From contig CP145414.1 of assembly GCA_036867785.1 (NCBI GenBank), positions 868,001 to 932,000 on the forward strand: 64,000 bases of DNA. The letters run 5' to 3'. The notes beneath the pieces are model-generated. The model was given only the letters and a program-made list of their open reading frames with translations. It ran no database searches and was not told the DNA's origin. This DNA comes from Plasmodiophora brassicae (taxonomy: Eukaryota > Endomyxa: Phytomyxea > Phytomyxea > Plasmodiophorida). Shown here piece by piece: positions 21,670 to 33,033 of this stretch. The position numbers and the translations under genes were made by a program. Numbering within the stretch: position 1 is the stretch's first letter; every line of letters begins with the position of its first letter.

Positions 21670-22635
21670 CTAGTCGGCCTTTTTCGCAGCGGCGTTTCTC
21701 GGCGTCTTGCTGGCCATGCGAGCGCCTTTCTGGAGAATCTTGTAGAACCAAAATAGGTTGATGCAGTTGAAGAAGATCGTTACGGAAATGTACAGGACAC
21801 GGTTCGACAGCGACAGTAGGACAAAGTCACTCCAGTGCTTTACCAGGTACACGACGAAGTAGGCGGAAACGCCGATGCGGAAGACGATCCATAAAATAAT
21901 GAACATTGCGCACATGAGCTTCGTGAGCAAATTGTCTCCGAGATAACTGGCGCGTTCGAGCACGTACAGTCTAGAAGCGCACCATCAGGATCTGGTGATA
22001 GCAAAGAGCGAATCGATCAACAATACAGGTGAAGCATCGGCGTGGTATACTCGCTCAACATTAAGGCGGCAACAAGGTTGCCGCCAACGTGACGCACCAG
22101 CGTCATCCACTCGCCGCCAGCTGCGAAGAAATGGTGCACGAACATCGACGCGTCGGCCTTCCACGATTTCCCTGCGAATGGCTCATTACGATACCCGAAA
22201 CACTTCCCACTTCATCGGTACCTTTGCAATGCGAATAGTGCAGAAGAGCGACGGTATCGAAAGCGAAATATCCCAGCGACGCTGAAATAACGAAGGTCGC
22301 GCACGGGAAATGTGAAGTAAACGTCGTTGGCAGCGACTCAGTAGCAAGGGCGTACGTAAACGGCAGAGCGACCCATAGTGCGTGTACGACACTGACAACC
22401 CGAATGGCAGCATCCTAGACACAGAGTCACTTAGGCGGTGGTTTCTAGAGGAGTCACAATACGTGCCCACCTCGACGTCAATTGGCTTCAGACCCCGCCG
22501 TGTTAGCCACGGCTTGAGCGCGAAATACGCGATGACGTAGAGGACCGAGCAGAACGTCAAGCCTGCAACAAACATGCCGGTGCAAAACACCCATTGGTTC
22601 TGCTTGAACGTCATGCACGTCGTGTCGAGCGGCAT
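21670..22635 (-). CDS. TLC-domain multi-pass membrane protein (TLCD4/TMEM56-like)
   Basis: The ATG at 22635 gives MPLDTTCMTFKQNQWVF, then a first helix FVAGLTFCSVLYVIAYFAL. Introns join exons reading AAIRVVSVVHALWVALPFTYAL, TFVISASLGYFAFDTVALL (the family's GYF-xxD) and MFVHHFFAAGGEWMTLVRHV (the His of the TLC signature). Next come NLVAALMLSEYTTPMLHL and a last exon ERASYLGDNLLTKLMCAMF with further helices, ending KTPRNAAAKKAD at TAG 21670. TLC proteins act in ER or plasma-membrane lipid handling; ceramide synthases carry a longer motif not seen here. The last intron (donor GTATTG) fits phase. Confidence 0.75.
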
Positions 22636-22725
22636 TGGATAACCGAAGAGACATGAGGAGCCCCTACACACCATCGCCGGGCGATGATCGATGGCGGAGA
22701 CAAATTTTACTTCCACTCCGCCTCG

Positions 22726-22944
22726 TTACAGCGTCGCGGCACCCGCCCACTCGAGCCGCCAAAAAAGACCGAGGCAGAGCTGACCATGGCCCTGGTACAC
22801 AGCCAACATCTTGACTGCAGGCACTCCCTCCTCCCGGAGCCAGTGAAACTGGTGAATGACGAGAATGAAGACAGTGCAACCTGGTAGGAAGAACACTGTC
22901 GAGTTTATTGGTGCGACAAGGCAAACCAGTCGATAGTTTGGCAT
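22726..22944 (-). CDS. Possible small membrane protein, 72 residues
   Basis: ATG 22944 opens MPNYRLVCLVAPINSTVFF followed by a hydrophobic helix (FLPGCTVFILVIHQFHWL) and a second weakly hydrophobic tail, ending at TAA 22726. It lies wholly between the eL32 stop (22953) and the TLC gene start (22635). It resembles small ER-membrane subunits in size only; no family recognised. It may be a part of a spliced gene or chance. Confidence 0.3.
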   Translation of the reverse strand: MPNYRLVCLVAPINSTVFFLPGCTVFILVIHQFHWLREEGVPAVKMLAVYQGHGQLCLGLFWRLEWAGAATL

Positions 22945-22952
22945 TGACAGGC

Positions 22953-23462
22953 TTATTCGTGCTCTTCGGTACGTAGCTTGGCATTGCCGTTGATGACCTT
23001 GATGTTCAACTGCGCCGCTCGCTCAACGATTTCCTAGGATCCCGATTAGTACTGAGCATTTCGATAAATTTCTATTACGGTCGTACCTTGCGCTTGCGAA
23101 CGGAAACCTGGCTCTTGATCTCAGCCGCGTACTTCCGGTTATGCATCAGGAGCAGCTCAAGGTCCTAATCCGCATTTGAGCCAGGTACGACTCTGCATAG
23201 CAGCATGGATACAACGCACCTTGGCGTTGGAAACGCTAAATTTCATGAAGCCGTTCGGCAGAATGTGCTTGTGCTTCTTGTTGGTACCGTAACCACAGTT
23301 GGCCATCTTAATGTTGCCACGGAAGCGGCGACGGACGACACTGTCGATTCCCTTCGGGCGGCGCCATTTGAGCGGCACACGAAGGAAGTTGTGTGCCTGG
23401 TGGCGAATGAACTTCGCCTGACGTTTCTTGATGATCTTGTGCCGAACTAAAGGCGCCACCAT
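22953..23462 (-). CDS. RPL32: Ribosomal protein eL32
   Basis: Large-subunit ribosomal protein. ATG 23462 starts MVAPLVRHKIIKKRQAKF, then RHQAHNFLRVPLKWRRPKG, IDSVVRRRFRGNIKMANC and YGTNKKHKHILPNGFMKF, all at conserved places. An intron with donor GTGCGT follows SVSNAK. Exon 2 reads DLELLLMHNRKYAAEIKS. A second intron ends ATCCTAG, and exon 3 reads EIVERAAQLNIKVINGNAK to LRTEEHE, TAA at 22953-22955. Complete, with normal family length. Confidence 0.95.
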
Positions 23463-24111
23463 GGTCGCAGACTGCCCGACAACGATAACGAAGACTGTCG
23501 TCCCACGGATGCCGCGGCGCAGTCCGTGGGACGATTTACGGGATGCGCCCTAATCTTTGCGGTCGCGACGTTATTTGCCGCAGGTCACGCGGTGGAGAGA
23601 AAGTTTCACATTTCACGCCAACCTCAGGCGGTGAATAGACAAACTCGTATTCGGCATTATGTTATCGCCTATAATGACCCTTCGCCAATAGTTTAGATTC
23701 ATGTACAAACAAACTCGTATGAAAGATGACGTTTTGTAGTTCGGCACTCACATTTGTTACAGGACCCAGTCGAAAATGAATTGCCGATCGTCCCGTTTGC
23801 ATCATACACTGTTCCTAGTGAAAGTCTACACAAGACAACTATACACGGAGGACGTTGACGCTACGCGGAGCGACTTTGGTGGAGCCAGTCTCAGACACGA
23901 AGGGCTGATGATACAAAGCATGTATATAAAATTACTGTACTAGTAAAGCGTGATTTATGGGACTGGCAGATGCGGCGGTGTAATTGGAGCGTACGGTAGT
24001 ATGAGGAATGATATCTCCTTTGTCGGCAAGCAGTCAGCAGAGCCGCTGCCTGTCCGTGTTCCCGTTTCTTTTTTGGACATTTCCAGGTTGGATCGATCCA
24101 CGATTGTGGCC
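23463..24111. promoter_or_regulatory. Divergent promoter region of eL32 and UBA1 with a TATA-like box
   Basis: About 650 bp. TATATAAA at 23923-23930 lies some 70 bp before the first in-frame ATG of the UBA1 side. A nine-codon upstream ORF (23957-23983) starts MGLADAAV. A pyrimidine run ending TTTCCAG near 24087 looks like an intron acceptor, so a 5' leader intron is possible. The TATA call is by sequence match only. Confidence 0.45.
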
Positions 24112-27100
24112 ATGGTGAGCGGGGCGTCGGGTCTTGACACGGGGGCGCCCAGCGCCGACTTCATGGATCTGTATTCCAGGCAGATTGGTGCATACGGTAT
24201 TGAGCTTATGGGCCGATTCTCTCAAATGGCAGTCCTTGTTGTCGGTCTTCGTGGAGCAGGCGTGGAAACTGCAAAGAACTTGATATTGGCTGGGCCTAAG
24301 CAGGTTGGAATGAGGTTTATGAATAATGGCTGAAGTGCTAGTGGTCACTGAGTCCAACGCAGGTCGCACTTCACGACCCTGAGCTGTCGTCCGTTCGCGA
24401 TTTGCAGACGAACTTTTATCTGACCGAAACTCATGCTTCTAAGCGCGTTCCTCGCGACAAGGCGTCGGTGGTCAATTTGAGCACTTTGAACCCCTATGTT
24501 CAAGTCAGGGTCCACGAAGGCGCCCTCGACGAGGCTTGTATTCGACAGTTCCATGTCGTCATTGTGACGAACGATATGTGCCATGAGGTTCCTGAGTTGA
24601 CTTCCATTTCTGTATAATCCATTCCCATTTCCCTCGAACTGTAGGACCTCGTCAGAATCAACACAGTCTGTCGCCAGCATGGGATTAAGTTTATTTACGG
24701 ATGGACCGGCGGTGTCATCTCGTCAATCTTCTCTGATTTCGGGAAAGCGCATACGGCAAGTTCCCCCTGGTCACTTCATATATGCTCTTTCTGACCTGCT
24801 CCATAGGTCACCGATATTGATGGCGAACCGCTTCGAATCAACGTCGTTCAGTCTATCTCCAAGACCGGTCCGCTTTCTTACCTTACGATCCCATGAGAGC
24901 ACAAGTTCTGACCCCATTTAGGCGTTGTTACCGTTGCTGGTGACCGACATCGTCTCGATGACGGCGACTATGTCAAATTCGAAGAACTGCAAGGGGAGAT
25001 GGCTGTGTAAGTCGCTCTGAAAGGGTATTGTCTCACAACCTAACCTTCCAAAAGTCTGAATTCGCCATCGCATGAGTCGGCCCCTTCGGCGGACGGGCCT
25101 TCAGGGTACGCATCTCGAGAGGTCTGTGTTGCCAAGCTAACGTTCTCGTCCCGGTAGGCATGTCTTCCAAATTCGTCGAATGTTCGGGAAGTCAACTGGA
25201 GCGGATGGCAAACCTCGAACTGTCCTGTTGGCGAACAAGTTTGAGCTGGTTGATTTCGACGCCTCGCGGTTCACGGAAGACTACTCGGACGGCGGCATGG
25301 TGTCGCAAATCAAGCTTCCAAAGACGTTGCATTACCGCAGCTTTGCAGAGTCATGCGTCAACCCTGTCGCTCCTGATCAGTTTATGGGATTGCCACACAT
25401 GGATATGAACAAGGTACTGGAATGCGTACCGTGTACAGCTATCCGTTAATCGCGGTTCCTTTCTGTTGGTACCAGCTTCTCACTTGCAATCGCGGCGCAC
25501 AACTTCACTTTGCCCGTCTCGCCCTGTGGCGTTTCCAATCACTTCACGGTGGGCAGCTCCCTGACATCCACAACGTCGCCCATGCAGATGAATGTATTTC
25601 ACTGGCTACTCGAATCCTGGAAGAGCACAAGGGCTTGTCTGACGTACGCTGAGTATGTTTGATTATCGTCAAAAGAAACTTATCGCTATTCGAATCGACA
25701 GGGGGCGGCCCTAGTCATCGACGAAATTGATAAGAACGTCGTGAAGCAGTCGGCCCTGTACGCTAGGGCCGAGCTGCCGGGGTTCGCTGCGTTCCTTGGT
25801 GGAGTCCTCGCCCAGGAATGTGTTAAGGTTCGCTGCGTGGAACTGGTAACTTGGCGGTGTTCCTAATTGCTGTTGTCCATAGGCGGCTGGGAAGTACACG
25901 CCTCTGAACCAATGGCTTCATCACGATGCCTTGGAATTGCTAGTGGAGCGTGACTTGCCGTCTCCAGACTCGGCCCTGAACGCTTCTCAACCTACGCGAT
26001 ACGACAATCAGATTGCGATATTTGGGCGTGCTTTCCAAGAAAAACTGAAGAACCAAGTGAGAAGCAGTTCTTGTCCCCTATACTGTTCTTACACGTCTTT
26101 GAACTGTGCAGAAATGGTTCCTGGTCGGGGCGGGTGCTCTGGGATGTGAATATATCAAGGGTATCGCCTTGATGGGCCTTGGTTGCGGCTCGGCCGGGTG
26201 CATTCATGTGACGGACATGGATCGGATCGAGGTCAGCAACCTCAACAGGCAGTTCCTGTTCAGGCGCGACAATGTCGGTCAGCCGAAATCAGTGTGTGCA
26301 ACGGACGCTGCACGCGCCATGAACAAGGACTTGCGGGTCCACACATACGAAGTTGCAGTTGGGCCCAACACTGAGAACGTCTTTGACGACGACTTTTGGT
26401 CTGGCTTGGATGGTGTGTGGAACGCCCTCGACAACATCAAGGCACGGCAGTACACAGATTCGAAATGCGTCCTCTTCGAAAAGCCGCTTCTCGAGTCTGG
26501 TACCCTGGGAACGAAAGCGAACTGCGAAACCGTTATCCCGTTCCAGACTCAGTCCTATTCAGAGCAGAAGGAGCAGGAAGAAGATTCCATTCCGAGTACG
26601 TAAAATTGCAATGTGAATGATGGCCGTACCTGACAGGTTACTTTGCAGTGTGCACATTGCGTAACTTCCCGCATTTCACAGAGCACTGTATCGAATGGGC
26701 GCGGGCGCAGTTCTCGGACTGGTTTGCAGATCTGCCTGCGGAAGTGAATTGCCTCATCACGGACCGAAACGAGTATTTCGGGAAGCTTAGCAAGGAAGGC
26801 AATGCCGGTGTCCAGGTATACGCTTTGACCGAGGCGTTGCACATTGCGCTTATTGTCGTCTCAGGTCGCCGCGCTGCGTCGTGTGCTAGACATCATAGAT
26901 ACATTGCACGGGGGTTCCCCTAGCTTCGAAACCGCTGTCCAACTTGCCTGCGTCAAGTTCCAGGAACATTTCCGCAACCGGATTCTGGATCTGATCCACG
27001 CTTTCCCTGAGGTAAATCCACCCGTCGATGTTCCTATTCTGGGTTGTAGTCTCAACCATATCTTTAAGGACGCCAGAAAGGTTGATTCTGAATCGGGCGC

Positions 27101-28468
27101 TGACCTCGGACCTTTCTGGACTGGAGAGAAACGATTCCCAAGAGCCACCGAGCTTGATGTATCCAACCCTTTGCATGTTGATTTTATCGTGGCTGCGTCG
27201 AACATTTACGCAGCAATATTCAAGTTGGCACCTGTAAGTATCTCGATGGGCAACGTATTGCAAGTTGATTCAGTACTACTATGTAAAGATACGTGATCGG
27301 GATGCAATTGCTTCGATGGCGTCGCACTTCACACCGTCCGTGTGGAAACCGAAAACGGACGTCAGCATTCAAGTTGACGATTCAGCTCCTCAGCCAGCAC
27401 ACGATGACGATGACGAATCTGAAGAACTTGAAAGTCTGAAAGCCAAAGTCAACCAGATTAACTTCAGCAAGGTGAGGTTGCTTGTGTTTGCATGGACGAC
27501 TATATCTCTTATCGAGATAGGTCTCGGAACTGGTTCCCGCTGACTTCGAGAAGGACGACGACAGCAACTTCCACATTGATTTTATTACAGCTGCGTCGAA
27601 TTTGCGTTCCTGGAATTACCGGATCAAGGAGGCGACTCGGCACACGTGCAAGGTTAGGGCGTTTTCGCTGCTGTGTTTCTCAGTGCAGGCTTAACCGTCG
27701 CTGCAACAGATGATCGCCGGCAAAATTATTCCTGCCCTTGCGACCACAACAGCAATGATAACCGGGCTCGTATGCCTCGAACTTTACAAAGTAGGACGTG
27801 AAAAGGCATCTGCAGACATGTCATACGTGCTTACAGTTATCCAGGTTGTCCTCGGTCTGAAGGCGGACAAAATGGCGAATGCCAATGTCAACCTTGCTGT
27901 CAACTCATTCCAGTCGTTTGCACCACTGGAACCGGTCAAGGCCAAAGCGCAGTACGACGTTATCATGTGTGAAGAAATCCGCCCGGTCCCAGATGGGTTC
28001 ACAATCTGGGACAAGGTGAAGAGCTATAGGGTATTATTTTGTCAAGATCGAAACTCATTTATAGCGTATAGGTCGTCATTGACTGTGGCGTCCTGACTGT
28101 TGAAGAATTTGTCGCAGCCGTCGAGAGGTTGCATCACGGCGTCCAAATTCAGCTATTGTTCAGTGCTGGTCCGTCTAGGCTGTTCTCCGTGATCTTTGCA
28201 AACGTCTGAACAACGCGCAGACATCACCGATGAGATGATCGCGGCCGGAAAGGGCAAAGCTCTCTACAACGCCAACAAATACCTCCCAGCGGCCGTCCGC
28301 GCCCTTAACGAAGCGAACCGAAAAAGGGACCTCAAACAACTGTACACTGAGACGTACGGCCCGCTGCCGACCCCGAATAAGAAATTCGTCATGCTGAACT
28401 CGGTCGTGACCGATGCCGCTGGCGGTTCCCTTGTCATTCCAAAGATCAAATACGTCTTTGCCAAATAG
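24112..28468 (+). CDS. UBA1: Ubiquitin-activating enzyme E1
   Basis: Activates ubiquitin with ATP and hands it to E2 enzymes. From ATG 24112 the protein starts [14 protein letters not shown], then [12 protein letters not shown] and [19 protein letters not shown] (inactive adenylation half). [69 protein letters not shown] and [16 protein letters not shown] form the active adenylation half, followed by [16 protein letters not shown]. The catalytic Cys lies in [50 protein letters not shown] and a C-terminal ubiquitin-fold part ([13 protein letters not shown]) complete it, TAG at 28468. More than ten short introns. An in-frame ATG at 24001 could extend the N-terminus by 37 residues. Confidence 0.95.
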
Positions 28469-29218
28469 ACGCCGCTCGCTGCCCTCTGCCCACAGGCGAC
28501 GATCAATGTATTGTTCTCGTCTATTGTTTTTCCGGTACTTTACAATGGCCTTCACTGCCAACGCACGTCTGTCGAGGGCACAACTGTCCTGCTGGGATCA
28601 GGCAGCGTCCTCGATCTCGATGTATATATCGTAGATATGCGCGATTCACAGTTGTTCGATGCGAGCCGCAACGCCAGCGCTGACCTTGTTTCGCTGTTGC
28701 AGGGTGCAGACAGGCCTCGCGGTAGCTGCTGCTCAGACTTCAGAGTGTCGCGCGCACAGTGCGAGGCATCCCGCATCAGCATCCCCCTTGCTGGTTGCTG
28801 CGGAAAATAGCTGGCGCCAAAGTCGCACAAATGGGTAGTTGCTGGTGGTGCCAATGATCGCATGGGCGAGCCGGTCAGCGCGCGCGACATGGGCGGGCGC
28901 GCGGGCGACGGCGTCCGGGCGGCTGACGCTGCACGGATGTGATTGGGTGCTGAAGTTCGTCGTGGCGTCTACTGACCCGGTTCTGCCTGATCGACTGCGC
29001 ACCGCTCTGGATAATGTCACGCAGCAGATCCCGGGTATTCTCCTGCAACGATCGTATAATTACTCGGGGCTTCGCCTCCTGCCCCATATCGGCATGAAGA
29101 TTGCCAGGCTCAGTGGCACGCGGTTAGGTCAGTCACCACCCGTTCGCATGTACTCTGCCAGGATCTCAACTGTTCGATTGCAATTGCAGATGCGTCGTCC
29201 GCCAGAGGGTTACTGCTG
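28469..29218 (+). other. Possible 5' exons of the helical-repeat gene
   Basis: Between UBA1 and the large ORF there are short protein-like pieces on the plus strand: LLGSGSVLDLDVYIVDM, then MRDSQLFDASRNASADLVS (ATG 28636), and PDRLRTALDNVTQQIPGIL to SYNYSGLRLLPHIGMKIARL near 28980-29110. I could not chain them into one frame with the ORF that starts at 29219, so they are noted but not joined. Confidence 0.35.
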
Positions 29219-31390
29219 ATGATCGGACAGGCCGTTTGCGACGATTTGAATGGGCTCACCGCGAAAGACGTGTCGATGCTGGCGCATGCGATGGGGAAGA
29301 CGTTCGCATACGATGACAACGTATTCGCGCGGATTGCAGAGCGAGTAGCGGACGGCGTCTGCCGCGACGTTGACGAGAGGTGCTTGTCGAACACGATCTG
29401 GGCGTTTGCTCGCTGCCGGGAGGCGTGCGATGAACGTGTCGTCGGGATTGTGACACGGCTGGCCATCGACAATATCGACAAGTTCCACATGCGGAACCTG
29501 GCCCTGACTTCGTGGTCTCTGGCGTCGCTTGGTGTTAACGACGACGTGATCTTCAACGCCATCGCCGAACGTGCCGTCGTCTGCATTGACCAGTTCTGGT
29601 CGCAGAGCCTCTCAATTATGGCCTGGGCGTTCACAACTCTGGAACGGCATGAAGCGGGTCTGTTCTCGGCCATCGCCGAACGTTCCGTTGCTATCGCCAA
29701 ATCTTTCAACGAGCAGAGTCTGGCCATTACCGTCTGGGCGTTCGCGACCCTGTCAATCGATGCCTCTGACCTCTTCTGGGCTCTGGGGCGCCGAGCTCTT
29801 CTCATCATGAATACGTTCACACCGCAGAACATTGCCAATCTCGTCTGGGCGTTCGCAACAATGGGCAGGGTTCCCGAAGACCTTTTCGCGGCCGTCGCTC
29901 AGCGTGCCATCGTCATTGCCAACCGATTCACATCGCCCAGCATCACCCGTACGATCTGGTCGTTCGCCTCGGTCGGGTTCCAACATCGGGACCTGTTCTC
30001 GGCGATGGGCCGCCGTGCGGCCGCTCTGATCGACACGTTTTCGTCGCAGAACCTGGCGATAACAGCGTGGGCCTACGCCAAGGTCAACGATAACAACGTG
30101 ACCCTGTTCACGGCGATCGCCCGACGGGCTGCTGCCATCGCCGACACATTCGATCCTCAGTGCACGGCGAACACCGCCTGGGCGTTCGCAACGCTCGACA
30201 TCGTTAACGACGCTTTGTTCATAGTCATCGCCCAGCGCGCCGCTGAGTCGATCGACGCCTTCGCGCCGCAAAGCCTGGCGAACCTTGCCTGGTCATTCGC
30301 GACGGTCGGCATCCCTAACGCCGACCTGTTTGCTGCGATCAGCAAGCGATCAGTAACCATAATCAATGTGCTCAACGCCCAGAACATCGCCATTACCGCG
30401 TGGGCGTTCGCCGCAGTTGGCGCTCGCGACCCTTTCCTGTTTGAGACGATGGCCCATCGTGCCGTTGCGATCGTTGAGTCGTTCACCGCTCAGAATCTGG
30501 CCAACACCGCCTGGGCCTTCGCGAAGGTCGGCGAATACGACCATAACCAGCTGTTCCAGGTTTTGGCGGAACGCGCCGTCTCGATCATCGATACGTTCAA
30601 CGGGCACGGTCTGTCGAACATCGCCTGGGCGTTTGCCACGTTCGGCTTCGCCGACCGCAGGCTCTTCTCTGCCATCCGCGAATGCACGATCATGAACATC
30701 CGGTCGTTCACGTCGCATGGGCTCGCCATGACGGCGTGGGCGTATTCCAGGCTGGGCATTCGTGATGTCGAACTGTTCGACGTGATCGGCAGGCATGCCA
30801 TTGCGGTCGCTGACTCGTTCTCGACGCAAAGCGCTGCTGAACTCTCGTTCGCATTCGCCAAACTTGGCATCGACAACGCCAAGGTGTTCCACGCGATTCA
30901 AGCGCGCGCCTACGCTGTCATTGGCGTGCTCAACGCGCAGGACGCCGTTGGTGTCGCTTTATGGCTGTCGTTTGCCGGCGCTGGTAACGACGATATCCTT
31001 CGGAGAGTCGGGCGACGTGTTGTCGACGTCGCGGACGGGATGTCAGCTCAGGATCTTGTCAGTATCGCCTGCGTGTTCGAAACACGTAACGACGACCACC
31101 TGTTCCAGGCCATTGCGCGACGCGTCATCGCCGTCATTGACACATTCGACGCCCAAAGCCTCGCCAGCATCGCCAGGTCGTTCACCACCAAACGCTTCCG
31201 GTGCGACGACCTCTGGCGCGCCATTGGTCGACGCGCCGCATCGATCGTCAACGGTTCTCGCCTGCCGGCCACCGTCCCTAACGAAATCCGCCTCCTCGCC
31301 GTCAAGGCCCATCACTCGGCGATCATGACGTCCCGCCTGGCTTCATCGGCAGCCCGCTCGAGGCACCGCTCTCAGGCAATGTCCCTGTAG
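29219..31390 (+). CDS. Tandem 37-residue helical-repeat protein (AWAFA repeats), 723 residues
   Basis: One uninterrupted ORF from ATG 29219 to TAG 31390. It is built from about 17-18 repeats of 37 residues with the pattern DLF-AI--RA--I-DTF--Q-LA-TAWAFAT-G. Examples are SLAITVWAFATLSIDASD, NIANLVWAFATMGRVPED and NLANTAWAFAKVGEYDHN. Repeats near the C-terminus decay (CVFETRN, SFTTKRF). Proteins with such arrays in algae and other protists are related in style to OPR/RAP-type organelle RNA-binding factors (Tbc2-like), though the OPR PPPEW motif and a RAP domain are not seen. An alpha-solenoid binding RNA or protein is inferred. Upstream exons may add an N-terminus. Intronless, unlike most neighbours. 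Confidence 0.85.
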   Translation: MIGQAVCDDLNGLTAKDVSMLAHAMGKTFAYDDNVFARIAERVADGVCRDVDERCLSNTIWAFARCREACDERVVGIVTRLAIDNIDKFHMRNLALTSWSLASLGVNDDVIFNAIAERAVVCIDQFWSQSLSIMAWAFTTLERHEAGLFSAIAERSVAIAKSFNEQSLAITVWAFATLSIDASDLFWALGRRALLIMNTFTPQNIANLVWAFATMGRVPEDLFAAVAQRAIVIANRFTSPSITRTIWSFASVGFQHRDLFSAMGRRAAALIDTFSSQNLAITAWAYAKVNDNNVTLFTAIARRAAAIADTFDPQCTANTAWAFATLDIVNDALFIVIAQRAAESIDAFAPQSLANLAWSFATVGIPNADLFAAISKRSVTIINVLNAQNIAITAWAFAAVGARDPFLFETMAHRAVAIVESFTAQNLANTAWAFAKVGEYDHNQLFQVLAERAVSIIDTFNGHGLSNIAWAFATFGFADRRLFSAIRECTIMNIRSFTSHGLAMTAWAYSRLGIRDVELFDVIGRHAIAVADSFSTQSAAELSFAFAKLGIDNAKVFHAIQARAYAVIGVLNAQDAVGVALWLSFAGAGNDDILRRVGRRVVDVADGMSAQDLVSIACVFETRNDDHLFQAIARRVIAVIDTFDAQSLASIARSFTTKRFRCDDLWRAIGRRAASIVNGSRLPATVPNEIRLLAVKAHHSAIMTSRLASSAARSRHRSQAMSL

Positions 31391-31516
31391 GTTAGTGTAC
31401 CTTCGGCATTCTATTCCTGGCCTGGAGCGAAAGTCCCCCACACTACCTACGCCTGGCCATTTGCTTTTTTGTGGTGGGGTGGGCCCTGAGGGCTGACCCC
31501 CAACTGGGACTGGCGA

Positions 31517-32944
31517 ATGGCCCTCCGCTCGGTCGACGACGATGAAGAATCGACCATTTCCCGTTTTTCGCGAGGCCGAGTCGTCGACCCGATGGCGTCC
31601 ATAGCGACGCGCAAAGCGGCCGTTACTGTGGCGGCCGGCACCGTCCTGGCCCTTGTCGTGCTCAACGCGATCGCCGTCCGGCGTGCGAATGCGCCGCCGA
31701 GTTGGGCGGTCAGCCCGGATGACGCGTCGTCGTCGGCGACAAGTGGCAAGCTGTTCTCGGGCGTCGCGTTCCGCACGTTTCCTGTCGATTCCGTCAAATT
31801 CGACGGGGAATCACTGTCGGCGTCTGGGGCCAAGTCGTCGTTCGCGTCCGGTGATAACCCGCAGTGCAAGCAGTGGTCCGTTGTGACAACGATCTTCGAA
31901 CCGTCCGACGCCGTCAAGAAGCAGGCCAATCTTGGCCCGGACTGGTGCATCGTCATCGTCGGCGATCGCAAGTCGCCGCCTGTTTACCACGTGGAAGGCT
32001 CCAGCACGATCGTGTACCTGGACGCGAACGACCAGGAGACGTTCGGCAAGGAGTTCCCCGAGTTCTTCTCGACGCTGAACTGGAACCATTTCGGGCGCAA
32101 GAACGTCGGCTTCCTGTACGCCATCGCGCACGGTGCCCAGGCGATTTGGGATTTCGACGACGATAACATTCTTAAGGACCACGCGGACATCAAGGTCCCT
32201 GGTGAAGATGAAGACTACTCGGTCGACCTGCCGAAGGACCATGACTTCCCGACGTACAATCCCTACGTCAAGATGGGGGCGCCCCATTCCCCGTCATGGC
32301 CGCGAGGGATCCCGCTGACCCACATCAAGGACAGCGGTAGCTGGAAATCGTCACTGCAACGTGCACGAGTAAAGGGTCGCGACGTTGCGCTGATCCAGTC
32401 GCTTGCCGACCACGACCCCGATATGGACGCCATCTATCGCTTAACGATGCCGCTGCCGTTCAACTTCCAGCCGCCTTCCGATGCTGCTCCCATTGTTCTG
32501 CCGCCAAAGACGCTGGCGCCTTTGAATGCTCAGGCCTGCCTGTTCAGACGTGCCGCCTTCTGGATGCTACTGCTGCCTGTCACTGTCCACGGGCGTGTCT
32601 CCGATATCTGGAGAGGTTATGCCGGCCAAAGGCTGCTTTGGGATCTCGGCCTACACGTCATCTTCTCCCCGCCCATTGTGGACCAGTTTCGTAACCCGCA
32701 CAGCTACCTGGCCGACTTCGACTCGGAAATCCCGCTGTACACTCGCGCGGGAGCGCTCGTCGAGTTCCTGCATCAGTGGTCCAGCGCTGCCACGACGCTG
32801 CCCGGGCGCGTCGAGCAGCTGTGGATCGCGCTCTACGAACGCGGGTACGTCGAGATGAAGGACGTGGTCCTGGTGCAGCACTGGCTCCAGGCCCTGACCG
32901 ACGTCGGCTACGAGTTCCCAGGCCTCCCGACCGCCCAGCCCTGA
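31517..32944 (+). CDS. STELLO/DUF288-type glycosyltransferase, type II membrane protein
   Basis: ATG 31517 encodes 475 residues in one exon. The N-terminus is cytosolic (MALRSVDDDEESTISRFSRG). A membrane anchor follows (AAVTVAAGTVLALVVLNAIAV, residues roughly 33-53), then a luminal domain. The DUF288 signature is clear: QWSVVTTIFEPSDAVKKQ, WCIVIVGDRKSPP, LNWNHFGRKNVGFLYAIAHG and AIWDFDDDN, with Asp-x-Asp. ACLFRRAAFWMLLLPVTVHG, VSDIWRGYAGQRLLWDLG and a C-terminal helical part complete it, TGA at 32944. Plant STELLO proteins sit in the Golgi and affect cellulose synthase assembly; here only a Golgi glycosyltransferase role is inferred. Start and length fit a complete gene. Confidence 0.85.
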   Translation: MALRSVDDDEESTISRFSRGRVVDPMASIATRKAAVTVAAGTVLALVVLNAIAVRRANAPPSWAVSPDDASSSATSGKLFSGVAFRTFPVDSVKFDGESLSASGAKSSFASGDNPQCKQWSVVTTIFEPSDAVKKQANLGPDWCIVIVGDRKSPPVYHVEGSSTIVYLDANDQETFGKEFPEFFSTLNWNHFGRKNVGFLYAIAHGAQAIWDFDDDNILKDHADIKVPGEDEDYSVDLPKDHDFPTYNPYVKMGAPHSPSWPRGIPLTHIKDSGSWKSSLQRARVKGRDVALIQSLADHDPDMDAIYRLTMPLPFNFQPPSDAAPIVLPPKTLAPLNAQACLFRRAAFWMLLLPVTVHGRVSDIWRGYAGQRLLWDLGLHVIFSPPIVDQFRNPHSYLADFDSEIPLYTRAGALVEFLHQWSSAATTLPGRVEQLWIALYERGYVEMKDVVLVQHWLQALTDVGYEFPGLPTAQP

Positions 32945-33033
32945 AACGTCTACGCGCAACTGTGTACGTTTCTAGGTGCCACATGCATTTATATACACCG
33001 CATTTGCATTCGTGCCGCGTCGGTCTACTTACA

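Noticed and set aside
29110-29838. 242-residue minus-strand ORF
   Set aside because: It is the antisense shadow of the 37-residue repeat gene; its periodic Arg/Ala pattern mirrors those repeats.
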